A stretch of DNA of 64,000 nucleotides from Erodium maritimum (GCA_963921825.1 OY997594.1:59443675-59507674), one strand, 5' to 3'; shown: positions 45,242 through 56,483, counted from the first letter of the stretch. Numbers and translations: made by a program. The notes: generated from the letters alone by a model not told the origin.

Positions 45242-45759
45242 ATTCGCAAACTAGAAATGAAATATTCTCAAACCAAATATTCACTATAAACAAACTGTAT
45301 TGTTTGAACTTTCAAAAAGGAATCAGGTTCGTCCATCGCTAATAATTTATCGACGGTCCTAGATTAGCACGTGAATTAAGCTCATATCCACACGACTATG
45401 TGTAGGGGTAAATCTGTAAACCAACTTCCTCTTTAAAACCGCCAAATTCAAAAACAGAAAGTTACAGAACAACAAATCAGAAATCGAATCAAACACAGAG
45501 TTGGAAAGTCTATCGAAAAACTCTCAACGATTTCCCAAAATCAACCCTAGATCGGAGTTCACTCGAAGAAATCGAGATCACAGACGAGATTAAAAGCAAC
45601 TACGATTCTTCGAAACTTGATTCCAAACAAAAACAGAGATTGCAACAAAGATCGCAACTGAGATCGCAACTCAGATCGTTGGAGATCGCAACAGAGATCG
45701 CCGGAGATATTCATTGATATCGTCGGATTTTAACACAGCTAGCCAATAAACAAATCGAG
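45242..45759 (+). promoter_or_regulatory. 5' region and leader of the MULE transposase gene
   Basis: Contains dispersed motif copies (ATTCGCAAACTAGAA at 45242, ATTCTCAAACC at 45264) and a second TIR-like segment AATCAGGTTCGTCCATCG near 45322. A leader rich in AGATCGCAAC-type units (about 45630-45715) then leads to the proposed start codon at 45760. MuDR-type elements usually drive their genes from the terminal repeats, which fits. No clear TATA box was chosen. Confidence 0.4.
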
Positions 45760-48294
45760 ATGTCATCTACAATATGTAAGTATAGATCCTTTCAACAAAA
45801 TTGATTTGCTTCTACAATCGCTGCAAATTCTGTTTTTGCGTTGACCAAAACGTCATAATCATGATCGTTTCTTTATCCGTAAACTAGAATGTTTAGGTAC
45901 TCAAACATTAGTTTATGTTGTACGATATTTAGCGACATAAAATATCGTTTTGTTGATGGTCCATACAACATAATAAAATTTGTTTGTTCTCAAACTAGAT
46001 ATAAAATATCCTCTATGAATTATTCTCAAGCTAGATATGCAATATCCGCAAACTAGCATGCTTATATTCTCAAAGGATAAAAAAATATGTTTTGCCTATA
46101 ACTATGTACTATTTCCTGTGTATCAATCTGAGTATATTATAAGTATCTGATTCCATGTGTGTTGTATATGCAATCTGAAATTATTATATCCTCAAAATGT
46201 TCCCTACTTCCATGAATATCAGCCGCATGCACAGACAATGATTGTACTGCAGAATCAGATCTGCAAGACACTGTTATGTTTTCGGCTGGAGGAACCAGGA
46301 TATACTTGTTATCCTGCCAGCCTGAACGAATGCCATTTGTAGGAAAGGAATTTAAGACGCTGAATCAGACGATAGATTTCTACCAGAATTACGCTAGACT
46401 ATCCGGATTCACTACAAGAAGGTATACAGAGAAGAAGGATAAAACAAACAACATAAAGTTAAAGTACATGGTATGCTCCAAACAGGGTGAGATCCCCGAA
46501 CAAAACAGTCCACAACTTTCTAAGACTACAAAAAAGAGGAACAGATTACTCACAAGAATTAATTGTGAAGCAAAGATAAGGTTCACATTCGTCTCGGAGG
46601 AATTAGGGTACAAAGTATTGAAGTTTGTTGAAGGTCATAACCACTGTAATAACCACTCCCGGTCAACGCCAGTCAAATCTGCGAAAAACAGGAAAATTTA
46701 AATTTTTTAGACAGACACTTGAATGAACCTAAATTTGACCCCGAGGGTCATACCAGACTTAAGTTGACCCCGATATCGACCAAAGTGAGTTCCGAGGGAC
46801 TCAGGGCAACTTTCTGACCAATTTGGGAAATGTTGACTTTTCGCTAGAAAAGTCAACCGAGCGACGTTTTAGTCCGTTCGAGGTCCGTTTCGGATCCAAA
46901 GAGCTTAGCCGTCGTCGCAGCGGTCTTAGTTGAGCCGTTTCCTTGTAGCCCGTGAAGTTTCGTAATTTCTTTGAAAAAGTGCCCGTTCGGGGCCCGAGAC
47001 GGCCGAATTTCGCGAATCTAACTGAAAAATATCTAGAAAAAATTTCCAAAAAGGTGTGGGACCCATTTTGCCACTTGTCATGAATGTGGTGGAAGGAAAA
47101 GAGAGGACAACTTTACCCTTGACTTTAAAGAAAAGACAAAATGAAAAGGAGGGCTATTTTAGTCTTTTTGCTATGTGTTAGTGTTTGAATCAAATCAAAA
47201 GGGAATGGTGGATGTGATACACGGCAATTCAGCAAAAAAATAGGAAAAGGAGAGAGAAGAAGAGAGAGAAAGGGAAGGAGAGATAGAAGAAGGGAGTTGG
47301 GTTTTTTTGGAGATTGTTGACGATCCGACCATTGGATCATCCATTTTCTTGCATAATCGAGCTCCCCCCATCGTTACCTACGGTAAGAACCCTAATTTTT
47401 CTCGTTTCGACGTGTTTGATTTCTAAGTGTTTGTTTAGAATTGATTAAATGATGAACGGTTGAGGTTTAGAGTTCGTTAGGAACGTTTTGGGGCGAAAAG
47501 GAGTGTTTTTCGTGTGGCCGGGTGGGGCCCACATGCTCGGGTTTTCGGGTTTCGTGTTCGGGTGGTTTAGAACGTTCCCCAAGTAATTAATCCACACCCG
47601 GATCGAAATTTGGAATTAAATTGTGAAAGTTGTAATTGACGGGTTTAGAAACTTTAAACGCGAATTAAATTACTCGGAAGTCGGAATTTGATTCCGTCAA
47701 GTGCCTAGGAACCCTTGAATTATTCTAAGACCGTAGAAACGAAAACAGGAATTTACGGAGCCCCGGAAGGACGTTTTCAAAACTCGGGCAGATTCGCCAT
47801 GTCGGGCGAATCGGGTTTTTCCGAGTCCATTATCGACAATGTCGAGTAATTGGGAAGTTTGGGAGTGATCGACATTGTCGGGGTTACTTTTGAGCATCAA
47901 ATTTATTAAAATTCAGTTTATGCCTGCAAGCTTAAAAGTATTTAAAATTGTGTTCTTATTAGATCGTGCCACAGACAGAGGAAAGGGAAAGCTAGGCGAG
48001 TGATCGAGATCACGCCGGAGCTTGTTTGTGCGCTTTTGGAGAAAGCATACGAGGTAGGGAAAAGCATACTAGGGAAAGTTAATAGTAGAAATGCATGTGA
48101 CACTTGGGTGTCGTGGGTTAAGTAAGTTTATCGAATATTAGAAAGGCAGGCGACACCGGGTGGTATCGTATGATACGGAAACGTATCGAACAATAGAAAT
48201 GCATGTGACACTTAGTAGTGTCGTAGGAGCAGTGAACTTTCGATATTAGAATTACTGGAGGCATTTGGTTATGCCCGGAGGTTGATTGTTTAGT

Positions 48295-48610
48295 TTGTGT
48301 CTTGGGTGGCCATGAGAGCCCGTGCTTTATTGTTTGTGTCTTGGGTGGCCATGAGTGCCCGTTGGGTTGTTGAACCCGTGTTATTTTATTGTTGGCGTCT
48401 TGGGTGGCCATGAGTGCCCGTGGGGTTGTTGAACCCGTGTTATTTTATTGTTGGTGTCTTGGGTGACCATGAGTGCCCGTGGGGTTGTTGAACCCTTGTT
48501 ATTTTACCGTTGGTGTCTTGGGTGGCCATGAGTGCCCGTGGGGTTGTTGAACCCGTGTTTTACTGTTTGAGTCTTGGGTGGCCATGAGTTCCCGTGGGGT
48601 TGTTGAACCT
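48295..48610 (+). repeat. Minisatellite of 59-60-bp units
   Basis: About five units with GTCTTGGGTGGCCATGAG, TGCCCGTGGGGTTGTTGAAC and a TTATTTTATTGTTG tail. The same core as the arrays at 32578 and 44160, but with a longer unit. Confidence 0.85.
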
Positions 48611-49002
48611 GTGTTGTTGTTGACTTTGGTTGTGGACAGTCTCTGCCCGAGGTTGGGGGGCCGCCTGACAAGAAAGGGGTCCCGTGGTTCGCGCGCGTTT
48701 GCATTGTTCAGACGAGGTCGGGGGCCCACCTGACAAGAAAGGGGTCTTGGGGCCATGTGTCATGGGGCTTGGCCCGCCTTCCGGGTTAACCACCGGAAAA
48801 GGGGTGCATTCATCGGCGATGGAGGGTTGCTCCCTTCCCGACTAGCTATCAGAAAAGTAGCTCAGTATATATCGCTAACAGGTCGACCACCTGGCCCGAC
48901 AGAGACCGGGGGAAGTTGCGTGGGGCAGGCTCAAGCCCAGCCGGTTAGCAACCGACACTGAGCAGCTGGAGTGCGATCCTTTGTGATCTTGTTTGGTGTG
49001 CG

Positions 49003-50691
49003 TGTTAGTCTTAGTGCCCGTAGTTCAATCCTAAATGTCCAAATGTACATATCATCGTTAGCAATAAAATTAAAGCGGCTTTATATTACTTATGTGTTGG
49101 AGTAATATATCGACGTGTGCTCTGATCTATGCCCACCATGCGAATAGAACCATAGATCGAGATAGATCATACTCGATGGATCCCTAGTCAACAAAGCTTC
49201 ACTAGAAGCGACTAGTATGAAAGATGGCTCTTTATGGCTTACGTTCTGTTAGTCATTGGAATGGGATTCCGGAGTCTGATCATAGATATCATGTGGGACA
49301 TGATATTGGACGACCCGCCCTGAATATGTGCCATAGATTAAGTCATGAACATATTCAGTGTTGTAGCTTGTCATGTATCCTTAGACCAAGGAGTCTTTGT
49401 GATCGCTATGTAGTCAACAACTGAGTTTGACATGAGCCTAACGTTGTCCGTAACAGGGCTTCCATAACGGCCAGGATTGGGTTGGGGACGGGCAACATGA
49501 GTGACACGAAAGACGGCTAAGGGATTTATCCCTCATACACATGGTATGGGAAAGATATCGGTTCTCGGCCGCTTGATCGAGAGTGACTGGAAGAATAGCA
49601 TGGCCATGCACATGATACTGGGTATCATATCTTCAGTCATCTCACATATCAAGGCACGGTGATTGAGAATAATAAGGATGACGGCTCTATGTCTTATCTC
49701 AATCAGGATATCGGAGATAAAAGGATAATGACAGGGACGGCGGAAAGGTTAGAATCGGCAGGGTCGATTCGTTATGTAGTGTCAGGAAATACTAAAGTCT
49801 CGTTAGTTGCCACTTAAATAGGATCAAGTAAAATGGGATTTTATGTTGATCTATTGACATGCATAAACCTAAGGGTCACACCGGAGGATGAAACTCATTG
49901 ACACATTTATGGAGAATGGCCAAAAGGGAGTTGTCTCGGGACATGACCAAAACTGGGTTTTGGGTCATGTGCCCGTAAGTGAATAGGACTTTACGGATCG
50001 AGACAAGGCTTGGAGTCTTGGGATTGATCGCGTCGGATAATGTTGGACATTTCCGGTATGGAAGGCATGGAGGCGATGAGCGAATCACGGGACCTCGTTG
50101 GAAATGGCCACGGGCCATGTTCCAAGAGACCCATGAAAGGCCCATGCAACCAAGGCCCATGGAACTAATTAATCAAGTCTTGATTAATTAGTACTAAGTA
50201 AGCAAGACAAGGATTAAGGTGTTGGTGATTCACCACCTAACCCAATCTTGTCTTGCCATACTTTGTCCTATTTACACCTTACTTGACACCATATTTGTCC
50301 CATGCCTTTAGTTGGACAAGTATGGGTTTTGTTATGTTTAAGTCACCTTTTTTCAACATAACAAACACAAGACAAGAATAGGAAACACATTTTCTCTCCC
50401 TCTTCCATGGCCATTTCGGGTTTGGCTAGTTTCCACCTCCATTTTTGTGTTCTTGAGTCCTCAAAGAGAAGAACTACGTGGCTTTGATTCCCATGTGGAT
50501 ACGTAGGCGTCTTGGAGACTCAAGCCAATCATTCGTTAACCGGTGTTCTTGTTTTGGTAAGAGATAGTGCTGAATTTTTCTCTTGTGAATCCATTCTTTG
50601 TTAGTTGTTTCATGGTTTTAATCGTCTCTTGGTTTTTATTGATTTTCCGCTGCGAGTTGGTTCATCTCCAACCCTACCTCGAGACCCAACA
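49003..50691 (+). mobile_element. Solo LTR, family C, copy 1
   Basis: 1,689 bp, TGTTAGTCTTAGTGCCCG...CGAGACCCAACA, with a perfect TSD GTGCG at 48998-49002 and 50692-50696. It is about 85-90% similar by eye to 60867-62624. Ends and length would fit a Copia-type LTR, but no internal region is left to prove it. Short ORFs inside are chance. Confidence 0.9.
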
Positions 50692-53252
50692 GTGCGATCC
50701 TTTGTGATCTTGGGTGTTGCGTGGTTGTCTTTCGTGTCTTTGGAGGAAGTCGTAATCATTGTGTCGGGTCTACATTACGTGTCCGAGTGTTGAGTCGGTT
50801 GAGGAAGGTAACAGTGTGTGTGTGTCAGTCGGGTTACTTGAGTTGGGGGTAGTAGTCCCCAGTGTTGGGTTCGTTGTTGGTGTTACCAGCATTGTCTGCT
50901 AGTATGCCGTAGTCAGTCTGTTATCCGTGGTGGTGAGCGAACGCTCACCCCTAGCTGCTTTTCCTACAGGTACTGGTCGCGGGACGGACTAGGTGAGCTC
51001 TCGAAGCTTTAAGAGCTAGGAGCGGGAGTCCGGGTTTCCTTTTTTGGAGTCTAGCGACGTACGCCTTGTATTTTGTCCGCTTGTTGGGACGTACTTTTGA
51101 GTTGTAAATTATTATTTTGATTAACTAAATGGTGGTTTTAAAGCGATTTATTTAAAATGTTTGAAAATGTTTTATTGTCTTAAACGTTCGCGTTCCGGGT
51201 TCGGTTCCACCGAATTTGGGGCGTGACAACCACCCTATGGTTGGAGCGCATCACAAACATGAAATGCGAGGTAACCGACACATGGAAGGAAACCACGTTG
51301 AGTATATGAACTTTTGCGAGGGATTGAGAATAGGTCCCTCAAAGGCACACAGACTAATAAGTGAAACACGTGGAGGTCCCAGCCATGTTGGAGCTTTAAA
51401 GTTTGATTTCTTCAACTTCACAGGGACTTGAAAGCCTATATTGGAGGAAGTGATGTTCAGATAATCCTTGACCAGTTCCGTGACAAGAAGGTAGCCAATA
51501 ACAAGTTCTACTATGAGTACGATGTTGACATAAGCGGTAGCCTAACTAAGCTATTCTGGTGTGATGAAATAGCTATCAAGAACTACGAGCTTTATGGGGA
51601 TAATGTTTCCTTTGACACAACTTACTGACTAACTAGTAAGTATTACTCGTATTCCCTAATTCATTCAAACAGCTATTATAAACATTAGGCTTTATTAACG
51701 ATTGATATTTTGTAGGTACTCGATGCCATTGTGTCCGTTTACAGGAGTAGACAACTATGACAAATCTGTGACTTTTGGGCTGGGACTGGTAACACATGAG
51801 GATATCGAGTCTTTCACTTGGATGTTTAACGCTTTTCTTAAAGCGATGAAAGGGAAGCAACCAATGTATCTGGTGACAGATCAAGACCCAGCAATGAAAG
51901 TTGCAATACCTAAAGTCATGACAGAGACTAAGCACAAACTCTGCATGTGGCACATTATGAATAAGATTCATCTTAAGGTCAGTCTCTATAAGAAAATCAT
52001 ATACTCTATATTCTCATCTTATAATGCTTGTTTACTCAAAACGCTTTATTATGAATATGGTTCTGATAGTTAACTAGTATGGGATGGGTTTATATCTATT
52101 CTCAAACTATTTTGTGTGTTTTCTCAATCTATGAACAAAAAATATCCATATGCCACAGTATTATCAATTTGTATTATTTATTTGTTCAGGTTTACAAATC
52201 TCACAAAAATGTTACAGGTGCTTGGAAGTACAACACATGATACAGACTTTGAGCAAAGGATGGATTCCATAGTATACAACAACCTTATAGGGCCTGATGA
52301 GTTTGATGAAAAGTGGGATAGCATCATTGAAGACTTCAATTTGCACGACAACACTTGGCTCAATAGCTTATTCGATCTTCGTCACAGTTGGATTCCAGCA
52401 TAACATAGGGATTTTCCGATGGGGTTGTTTATGAGGACAACATCAAGGTCTGAATCAGTCAACCGGGCCTATCAACAACTCACAGATCAGTACCTAAACC
52501 TTGTTCACTTGATCTGGCGGTGTGGCGTGGTGATAGATAACCAAAGGAATGAGCATTTCAGTCTTATGATGCACAGCTACAACACATATCCGGTGTTGAA
52601 GATAAACACGTGTTTTGAAGCAGATGCTTGGACTGTGTACACACATACTATGTTTGCTGACATACAAAAACATATAGTTTACGCTCTCAACCGCTGCAGC
52701 TTGGCAGGCATGGATGACACTGTAGATGACACCATTGTTTGTAAAGTCAAGGATTCATTGATTATTAAAGATGGTAAAGAATTCAAGGTGACTTGGACGA
52801 TGAGTACAAATGACTTTGAGTGCAATTGCAACAAGCTTCTAACAACGGGCTATATATGTTCTCACATATTCTTTGCGCTGCAAAATACAACGTTGAGGAA
52901 GATTCCTAGGACAATGGTAAACCAGAGATGGTGTAAAGACACAAACTTGACAGCTACATTGTCCGTTGATGGTGTTCCACCTGAAGGTCCTAGTCTGAAG
53001 GATGATGAAGTTATGGATGCAGTGAAAATCAGGTTTAATGAAATGATTGGGACAGAAGATGCATCAATTTCAAGTATTCGAGGATTGTTGGACACTATAA
53101 ATCGATACAGGGTGAAGACGGTGGGTGACATAGTAAATGCGAATAGACTCAATAGAACAAGTTTCATAGCATCGGTGTCAGGGATTAAATTTTCAGAAAT
53201 AGCCACCAAATATCACAAACACCAAGGGCTCTCGCTTGCGATCTGGGAGTAG

Positions 53253-53785
53253 ATTGATTAGTAATAAATAAAAGACAATCAATTCTAGTAACAAGCGTAA
53301 ACGGCTATGCAGGACATGCAACACAATGCAAGATCATGACACCAGGACGTGCCCCCTGAATAAGAATAGGAAGAAGAAGTAGACTGATATTGATGATCAA
53401 TTGCGGATTTAGTTATTTTTGTTTGCGAATATAGACAATGAGTTTTGAGAATAAATATGGATGGTTTGAGAATACAGTTGTTTGGGTTTTCTGAATTAAT
53501 AAATTTCATTTCTGCATATGTTTTTATTTATATGAATTTAATATACTAGATTGTTTTGATAATAGTTTGTACCTCGACCCCGAATATTTCAAATTTTGTT
53601 TACTCAATAATATTTTTTCATCTGAAAAATGACACTAAAATAATATGATTTGAGAATATATTACTTTTGTTTTGCAAATAGAAGGATAGTGAAACGGTTT
53701 GTGATAGACCAATCAAATAATGACAGCGTGGGGGACGTGGGGGAGAATTAATTGTTCCACTAACCCACGATGTCCTACATGTTTC
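53253..53785. other. Spacer after the transposase gene
   Basis: Transposase 3' region with motif copies in reverse orientation: GTTTGCGAATAT (53421), TTTTGAGAATAA (53443), GGTTTGAGAATACAG (53463) and ATTTGAGAATATATT (53648). It ends at the TATA box of the next small ORF. Confidence 0.55.
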
Positions 53786-53786
53786 C

Positions 53787-53794
53787 TATATATA
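53787..53794 (+). promoter_or_regulatory. TATA box of a small accessory ORF
   Basis: CCTATATATACCC lies about 70 bp upstream of the ATG at 53860, a good promoter-to-start distance. It suggests the small ORF has its own promoter. Confidence 0.5.
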
Positions 53795-53859
53795 CCCAAT
53801 TTTGTATCCTTCGATACTCATCCCTCACCTCTTTGAATACCCGATTTTACTTTGAAACA

Positions 53860-54174
53860 ATGGCGTCATCAAGCAGCAGGAAGCGTAAAAGCTATGTTGA
53901 AGAACTCGACGAATGCGAAAAGAAACTGAAGGAGCAGAACGACAAAGACAAAAAAAAGGCCTCTCATCAAGCACGAGGAGTTGGAGCTGAACTTCAAGGC
54001 AATCAAGCCTAAGCTATCTAAGATCGAGCTTGAACTTGAAATTTTGGCCATGGATGCAGGCGAACAGTTGTGCTCTGACATGACCTTCGAAGAGGCGATT
54101 GCAAACTCATCCCTCACTAGGAAGATAACTGAAGTGATCTTAGCGGTGGACAAGGCTATGAAACTGGTGGTATA
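53860..54174 (+). pseudogene. Small basic helical protein, accessory ORF 1, one-base frameshift
   Basis: I do not recognise this protein. The start MASSSSRKRKSYVEELDECE gives a nuclear-localisation-like basic patch (RKRK) followed by a charged helix. An uninterrupted run of eight A (53950-53957) shifts the frame: the upstream frame ends soon after at about 54010, while the frame one base on continues as RPLIKHEELELNFKAIK... to the stop at 54172-54174. Read across, it would be about 104 residues, mostly helical. I take the ATG at 53860, not the one at 53770, because the latter precedes the TATA box. Accessory ORF 3 (55548-55895) has a similar plan: basic start, then long charged helices. The shift may be decay, a sequencing error in the A run, or slippage. 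Confidence 0.5.
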
Positions 54175-54368
54175 GGGGTAGCAAAACCCTAGTCCCTTTT
54201 GCTTCCTTTTGTTTGTTCTTTAACCCATCAAAGTAATAAAAAACAATTCATTTTCCATAAATACGTTTACATTTCACTTTCAAGTATATATAATTCCCTA
54301 ATTTGTGTTACAATATCTGTGTAATTAAATTGAAAACTAAAAAAATAGCAACATTGTATTTGAGCGAA

Positions 54369-54528
54369 ACATATTAATAATATTCGCGAACCAGAATATC
54401 AGTATCCGCAAACTACAAGTCCATTTTTGAATACATAATTTAAGAGGAACATATTAATAATATTCGCAAACCAGGATATCTGTATCCGCAAACTACAAGT
54501 CCATCTTTGAATCCGCAAAAAAGAAGTT
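54369..54528. repeat. 80-bp tandem duplication of the dispersed motif
   Basis: ATATTAATAATATTCGC begins at 54371 and again at 54451, an exact 80-bp period. Each unit carries CGCRAACCAGRATATC and TATCCGCAAACTACAAGTCC. Confidence 0.8.
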
Positions 54529-54623
54529 CTATATTCACAAACAGAGAGTTATATTTTCTAAAAGAAAGAAGTACATATTTCAAATAACCGAAGAGTGAAA
54601 AGAACTTGTGGCATAAGTTACAT

Positions 54624-55031
54624 TCACCAATCTTCACTCTCCGAGTCTTCTTCTTCTTCGTCGTCGTCATCATCATGTTCTTCGTCATCATCATGTTCTT
54701 CGTCTTCCTCATCATCATCTTCTTCTTCATCATGCTCTTCAACATCACCATTATAACCATAATCTTCTTCTTCGTCTTCCTCCTCATCATCTTCTTCGTC
54801 TTCCTCATCATCATCTTCTTCTTCAACATCACCATTATAACCATCATCATCTTCTTCGTCTTCCTCATCATCTTCTTCCTCCCAATTTTCTTTCTCGTCC
54901 TCTTTCTCATCATCGTCATCATCACTGATGATAATAGGACAATGCTCTTCATCACCAGGAGAAATCAGCCTCTGTCTCTTTGAGGTTACCTCTTCCTCGC
55001 CGCTACTACAGTACTTTGTATGTGGTGACAT
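54624..55031 (-). CDS. Highly acidic small protein, accessory ORF 2
   Basis: An open frame of 135 residues, start MSPHTKYCSSGEEEVTSKRQ, then about 95 residues made almost only of Asp and Glu, ending DSESEDW. Two copies of YNGDVEE show an internal tandem duplication. No domain is recognisable; acidic tails of this kind occur in histone chaperones and nucleolar proteins, but similarity in composition is not homology. It is antisense to the two basic small ORFs and lies between them. Because GAA/GAT/GAC repeats can stay open by chance, the frame alone is weak evidence. The non-repetitive N-terminus and the intact frame inside a decayed element are mild support. The ORFs on the other strand and frames here are shadows. 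Confidence 0.4.
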   Translation of the reverse strand: MSPHTKYCSSGEEEVTSKRQRLISPGDEEHCPIIISDDDDDEKEDEKENWEEEDDEEDEEDDDGYNGDVEEEDDDEEDEEDDEEEDEEEDYGYNGDVEEHDEEEDDDEEDEEHDDDEEHDDDDDEEEEDSESEDW

Positions 55032-55449
55032 GACTTAAGGGAAAAAAGTTCTATGATGACATGATTTGTAGGGTTAAATATTAATTTAAAGTAAACCAAA
55101 CGGCGGTGAAAAGGCATACTAACGCATTAAATGCGATAAGATCTTCGTGCGTTCGAGTGAGATTTTAGTGAAGATGAAATATAATCGTGATAACTTAACC
55201 GTCAAATTGTGAAATCATATCAACAAGTAAACCGTCTAATTTTGGTAATGGTTGACACGTGTCCAATACATGATCTTATCAAATCACATGCCAAGACACG
55301 TTAATGTGCATTTGATTTGCGAATTACGAAAATATGGATTGCGGAAATAAGATATATGTTTTGCGGAAACATTATGATTTATCTAACCCGTCTATAATTA
55401 AGAATCTATTTTAAATAAAATAACGATAATGCCACCGCAAGATTTCAAC

Positions 55450-55457
55450 TATAAATA
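55450..55457 (+). promoter_or_regulatory. TATA box of accessory ORF 3
   Basis: TATAAATA, about 90 bp upstream of the ATG at 55548, with a C-rich stretch (CCCCCACCCC) just after it. Confidence 0.55.
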
Positions 55458-55547
55458 CCCCCACCCCATACTACTTAACCCTACAAATCTTCTTCAATTT
55501 CAAATTCTCTTCTCAAAAAACTTCAAACCACCAGATCTGCAAAAGAG

Positions 55548-55895
55548 ATGGCCCCTAACAGGAAACGCACCAAATTGGAACGTTTGGAGCCTAATGTGCG
55601 CAACGTGTGCACACAGGAAGCTATGGAGCTTAGCAGTGAGGAACGTCGTAACAAGATGCGTGAGATTCAGGAAGTCGATATGGAAACGGCAATGGAGTTT
55701 CGCAAAATAAGGTTGGGACTAATCCAGTGCCACTTTTTACTGATGGAGGAGAAGGTGGTAAACCTTATCCATAAACTGGAAGTGCTTGACATGAGACAGT
55801 CGACGACAAAGCATAAAGAAGAAAAGGACAAGATGATGACGAAGTTGAAAGAGATTCAGGAGTTTCTCAAAACCATGGAGAGAGAAGAGGACTAA
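55548..55895 (+). CDS. Small basic helical protein, accessory ORF 3
   Basis: An intact frame of 115 residues with no domain I recognise. It starts MAPNRKRTKLERLEPNVRN, with RKRTK as a possible nuclear localisation signal. It continues as long charged helices (SSEERRNKMREIQEVDMETA, then HKEEKDKMMTKLKEIQEFLK) that could form a coiled coil. A TATA box lies 90 bp upstream. The plan (basic N-terminus, about 100-115 residues, helical) repeats that of accessory ORF 1, 1.4 kb upstream in the same direction, so the two may be diverged duplicates. It is the only intact frame in the centre of this MULE with its own promoter. A role in the transposition complex is only a guess from position. Confidence 0.55.
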   Translation: MAPNRKRTKLERLEPNVRNVCTQEAMELSSEERRNKMREIQEVDMETAMEFRKIRLGLIQCHFLLMEEKVVNLIHKLEVLDMRQSTTKHKEEKDKMMTKLKEIQEFLKTMEREED

Positions 55896-56483
55896 GAGAC
55901 ATCCGACCATGAAGGATGTAGTTATATTTTTCCTATTATCATGTCAATCGTCTTTTAATGTTTTTGTTTTTTCTTTTGAACACATGTTTTCTGAATGAAT
56001 GGATAATTAGTAGCTGCCTATTCTACTGTGTAAGTAATCTATATTAAATTCGCAAAAGACATGTTCTGTATTCTCAAAGACGTGTTGTTAAATTCGTAAA
56101 AGAGAACATGGTTATTCTCAAAACAAAATTTGTGAAAAGACTAACATGTTTGCACACTACTAGGGCACATTTTATCACGGTAAAATAGAACAGCACCACT
56201 GTGTATTCTTCATAAAAGAAATGGTCGGTTCAAGCACCTAAAAAAGTATAATGTTCTGCATAAACTAGAATACGTAAATCTCATTACATTCTCAAACAGG
56301 ATGTGGTATATTCTCAATAATAAAACAAAATTTTTGCAAACAAGATCTTACGTATTCTCAAAACAGTACACATAGTATTTTTTATATACAAACAGACAGT
56401 ATTCTCAAACAAGATATCATATATTCTCAAACTAAAATTGTCGTTTCTGAAAACCAATCTCACTAATAAAAAAGAGTAATTCA
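55896..56483. other. Motif-rich spacer between ORF 3 and the Ulp1-like gene
   Basis: No ORF. At least eight copies of the dispersed motif: AATTCGCAAAAGAC (56046), TATTCTCAAAGACG (56069), CATTCTCAAACAGGAT (56285), TATTCTCAATAAT (56308), TATTCTCAAAACAG (56351), TATTCTCAAACAAGAT (56400), TATTCTCAAACTAAA (56423). It would hold the 3' UTRs of the two convergent transcripts. Confidence 0.6.

Larger units (their letters stand above)
46645..51228 (+). mobile_element. Solo LTR (gypsy-type family B) inside the transposase, itself split
   Basis: TGTAATAACCACTCCCGG...TTTGGGGCGTGACA with a perfect TSD ACCAC (46640-46644 and 51229-51233). It lies inside an exon, between codons of the FAR1 domain. A second solo LTR (49003-50691) splits it; without that it is about 2.9 kb. 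It contains a 59-60-bp minisatellite (48295-48610), a duplication around CCTGACAAGAAAGGGGTC (48655-48775) and the hairpin GTGAGCGAACGCTCAC near 50934. Confidence 0.9.
45760..53252 (+). pseudogene. FAR1-like MULE transposase, interrupted
   Basis: The transposase would bind the terminal repeats and move the element. Proposed exons: 45760-45775; 46223-46644 continued at 51234-51635; 51716-51977; 52218-53252. The phases agree apart from one frameshift. The first domain is FAR1-type (FVGKEFKTLNQTIDFYQNYA, then NRLLTRINCEAKIRF, then KFVEGHNH). Codons for EGHNH are directly followed by a 4.6-kb LTR insertion and resume with PMVGAHH. The DDE domain has VSFDTTY, LVTDQDPAM and KLCMWHIMNKI. The SWIM zinc finger is ECNCNKLLTTGYICSH (about 52818-52865). 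Breaks: a one-base frameshift near 51424, TGA at 51626, TAG across the 51635/51716 splice, and TAA at 52401. Several fit C-to-T decay. It is a relative of Jittery/FAR1-type MULE transposases. Confidence 0.85.

Noticed and set aside
53770-53859. Upstream ATG for accessory ORF 1
   Set aside because: It lies before the TATA box, and the added residues are hydrophobic and unlike the rest; the ATG at 53860 fits better.
54440-54983. Lysine/methionine-rich and isoleucine/phenylalanine-rich ORFs overlapping the acidic ORF
   Set aside because: Frame shadows of the GAA/GAT/GAC repeats.
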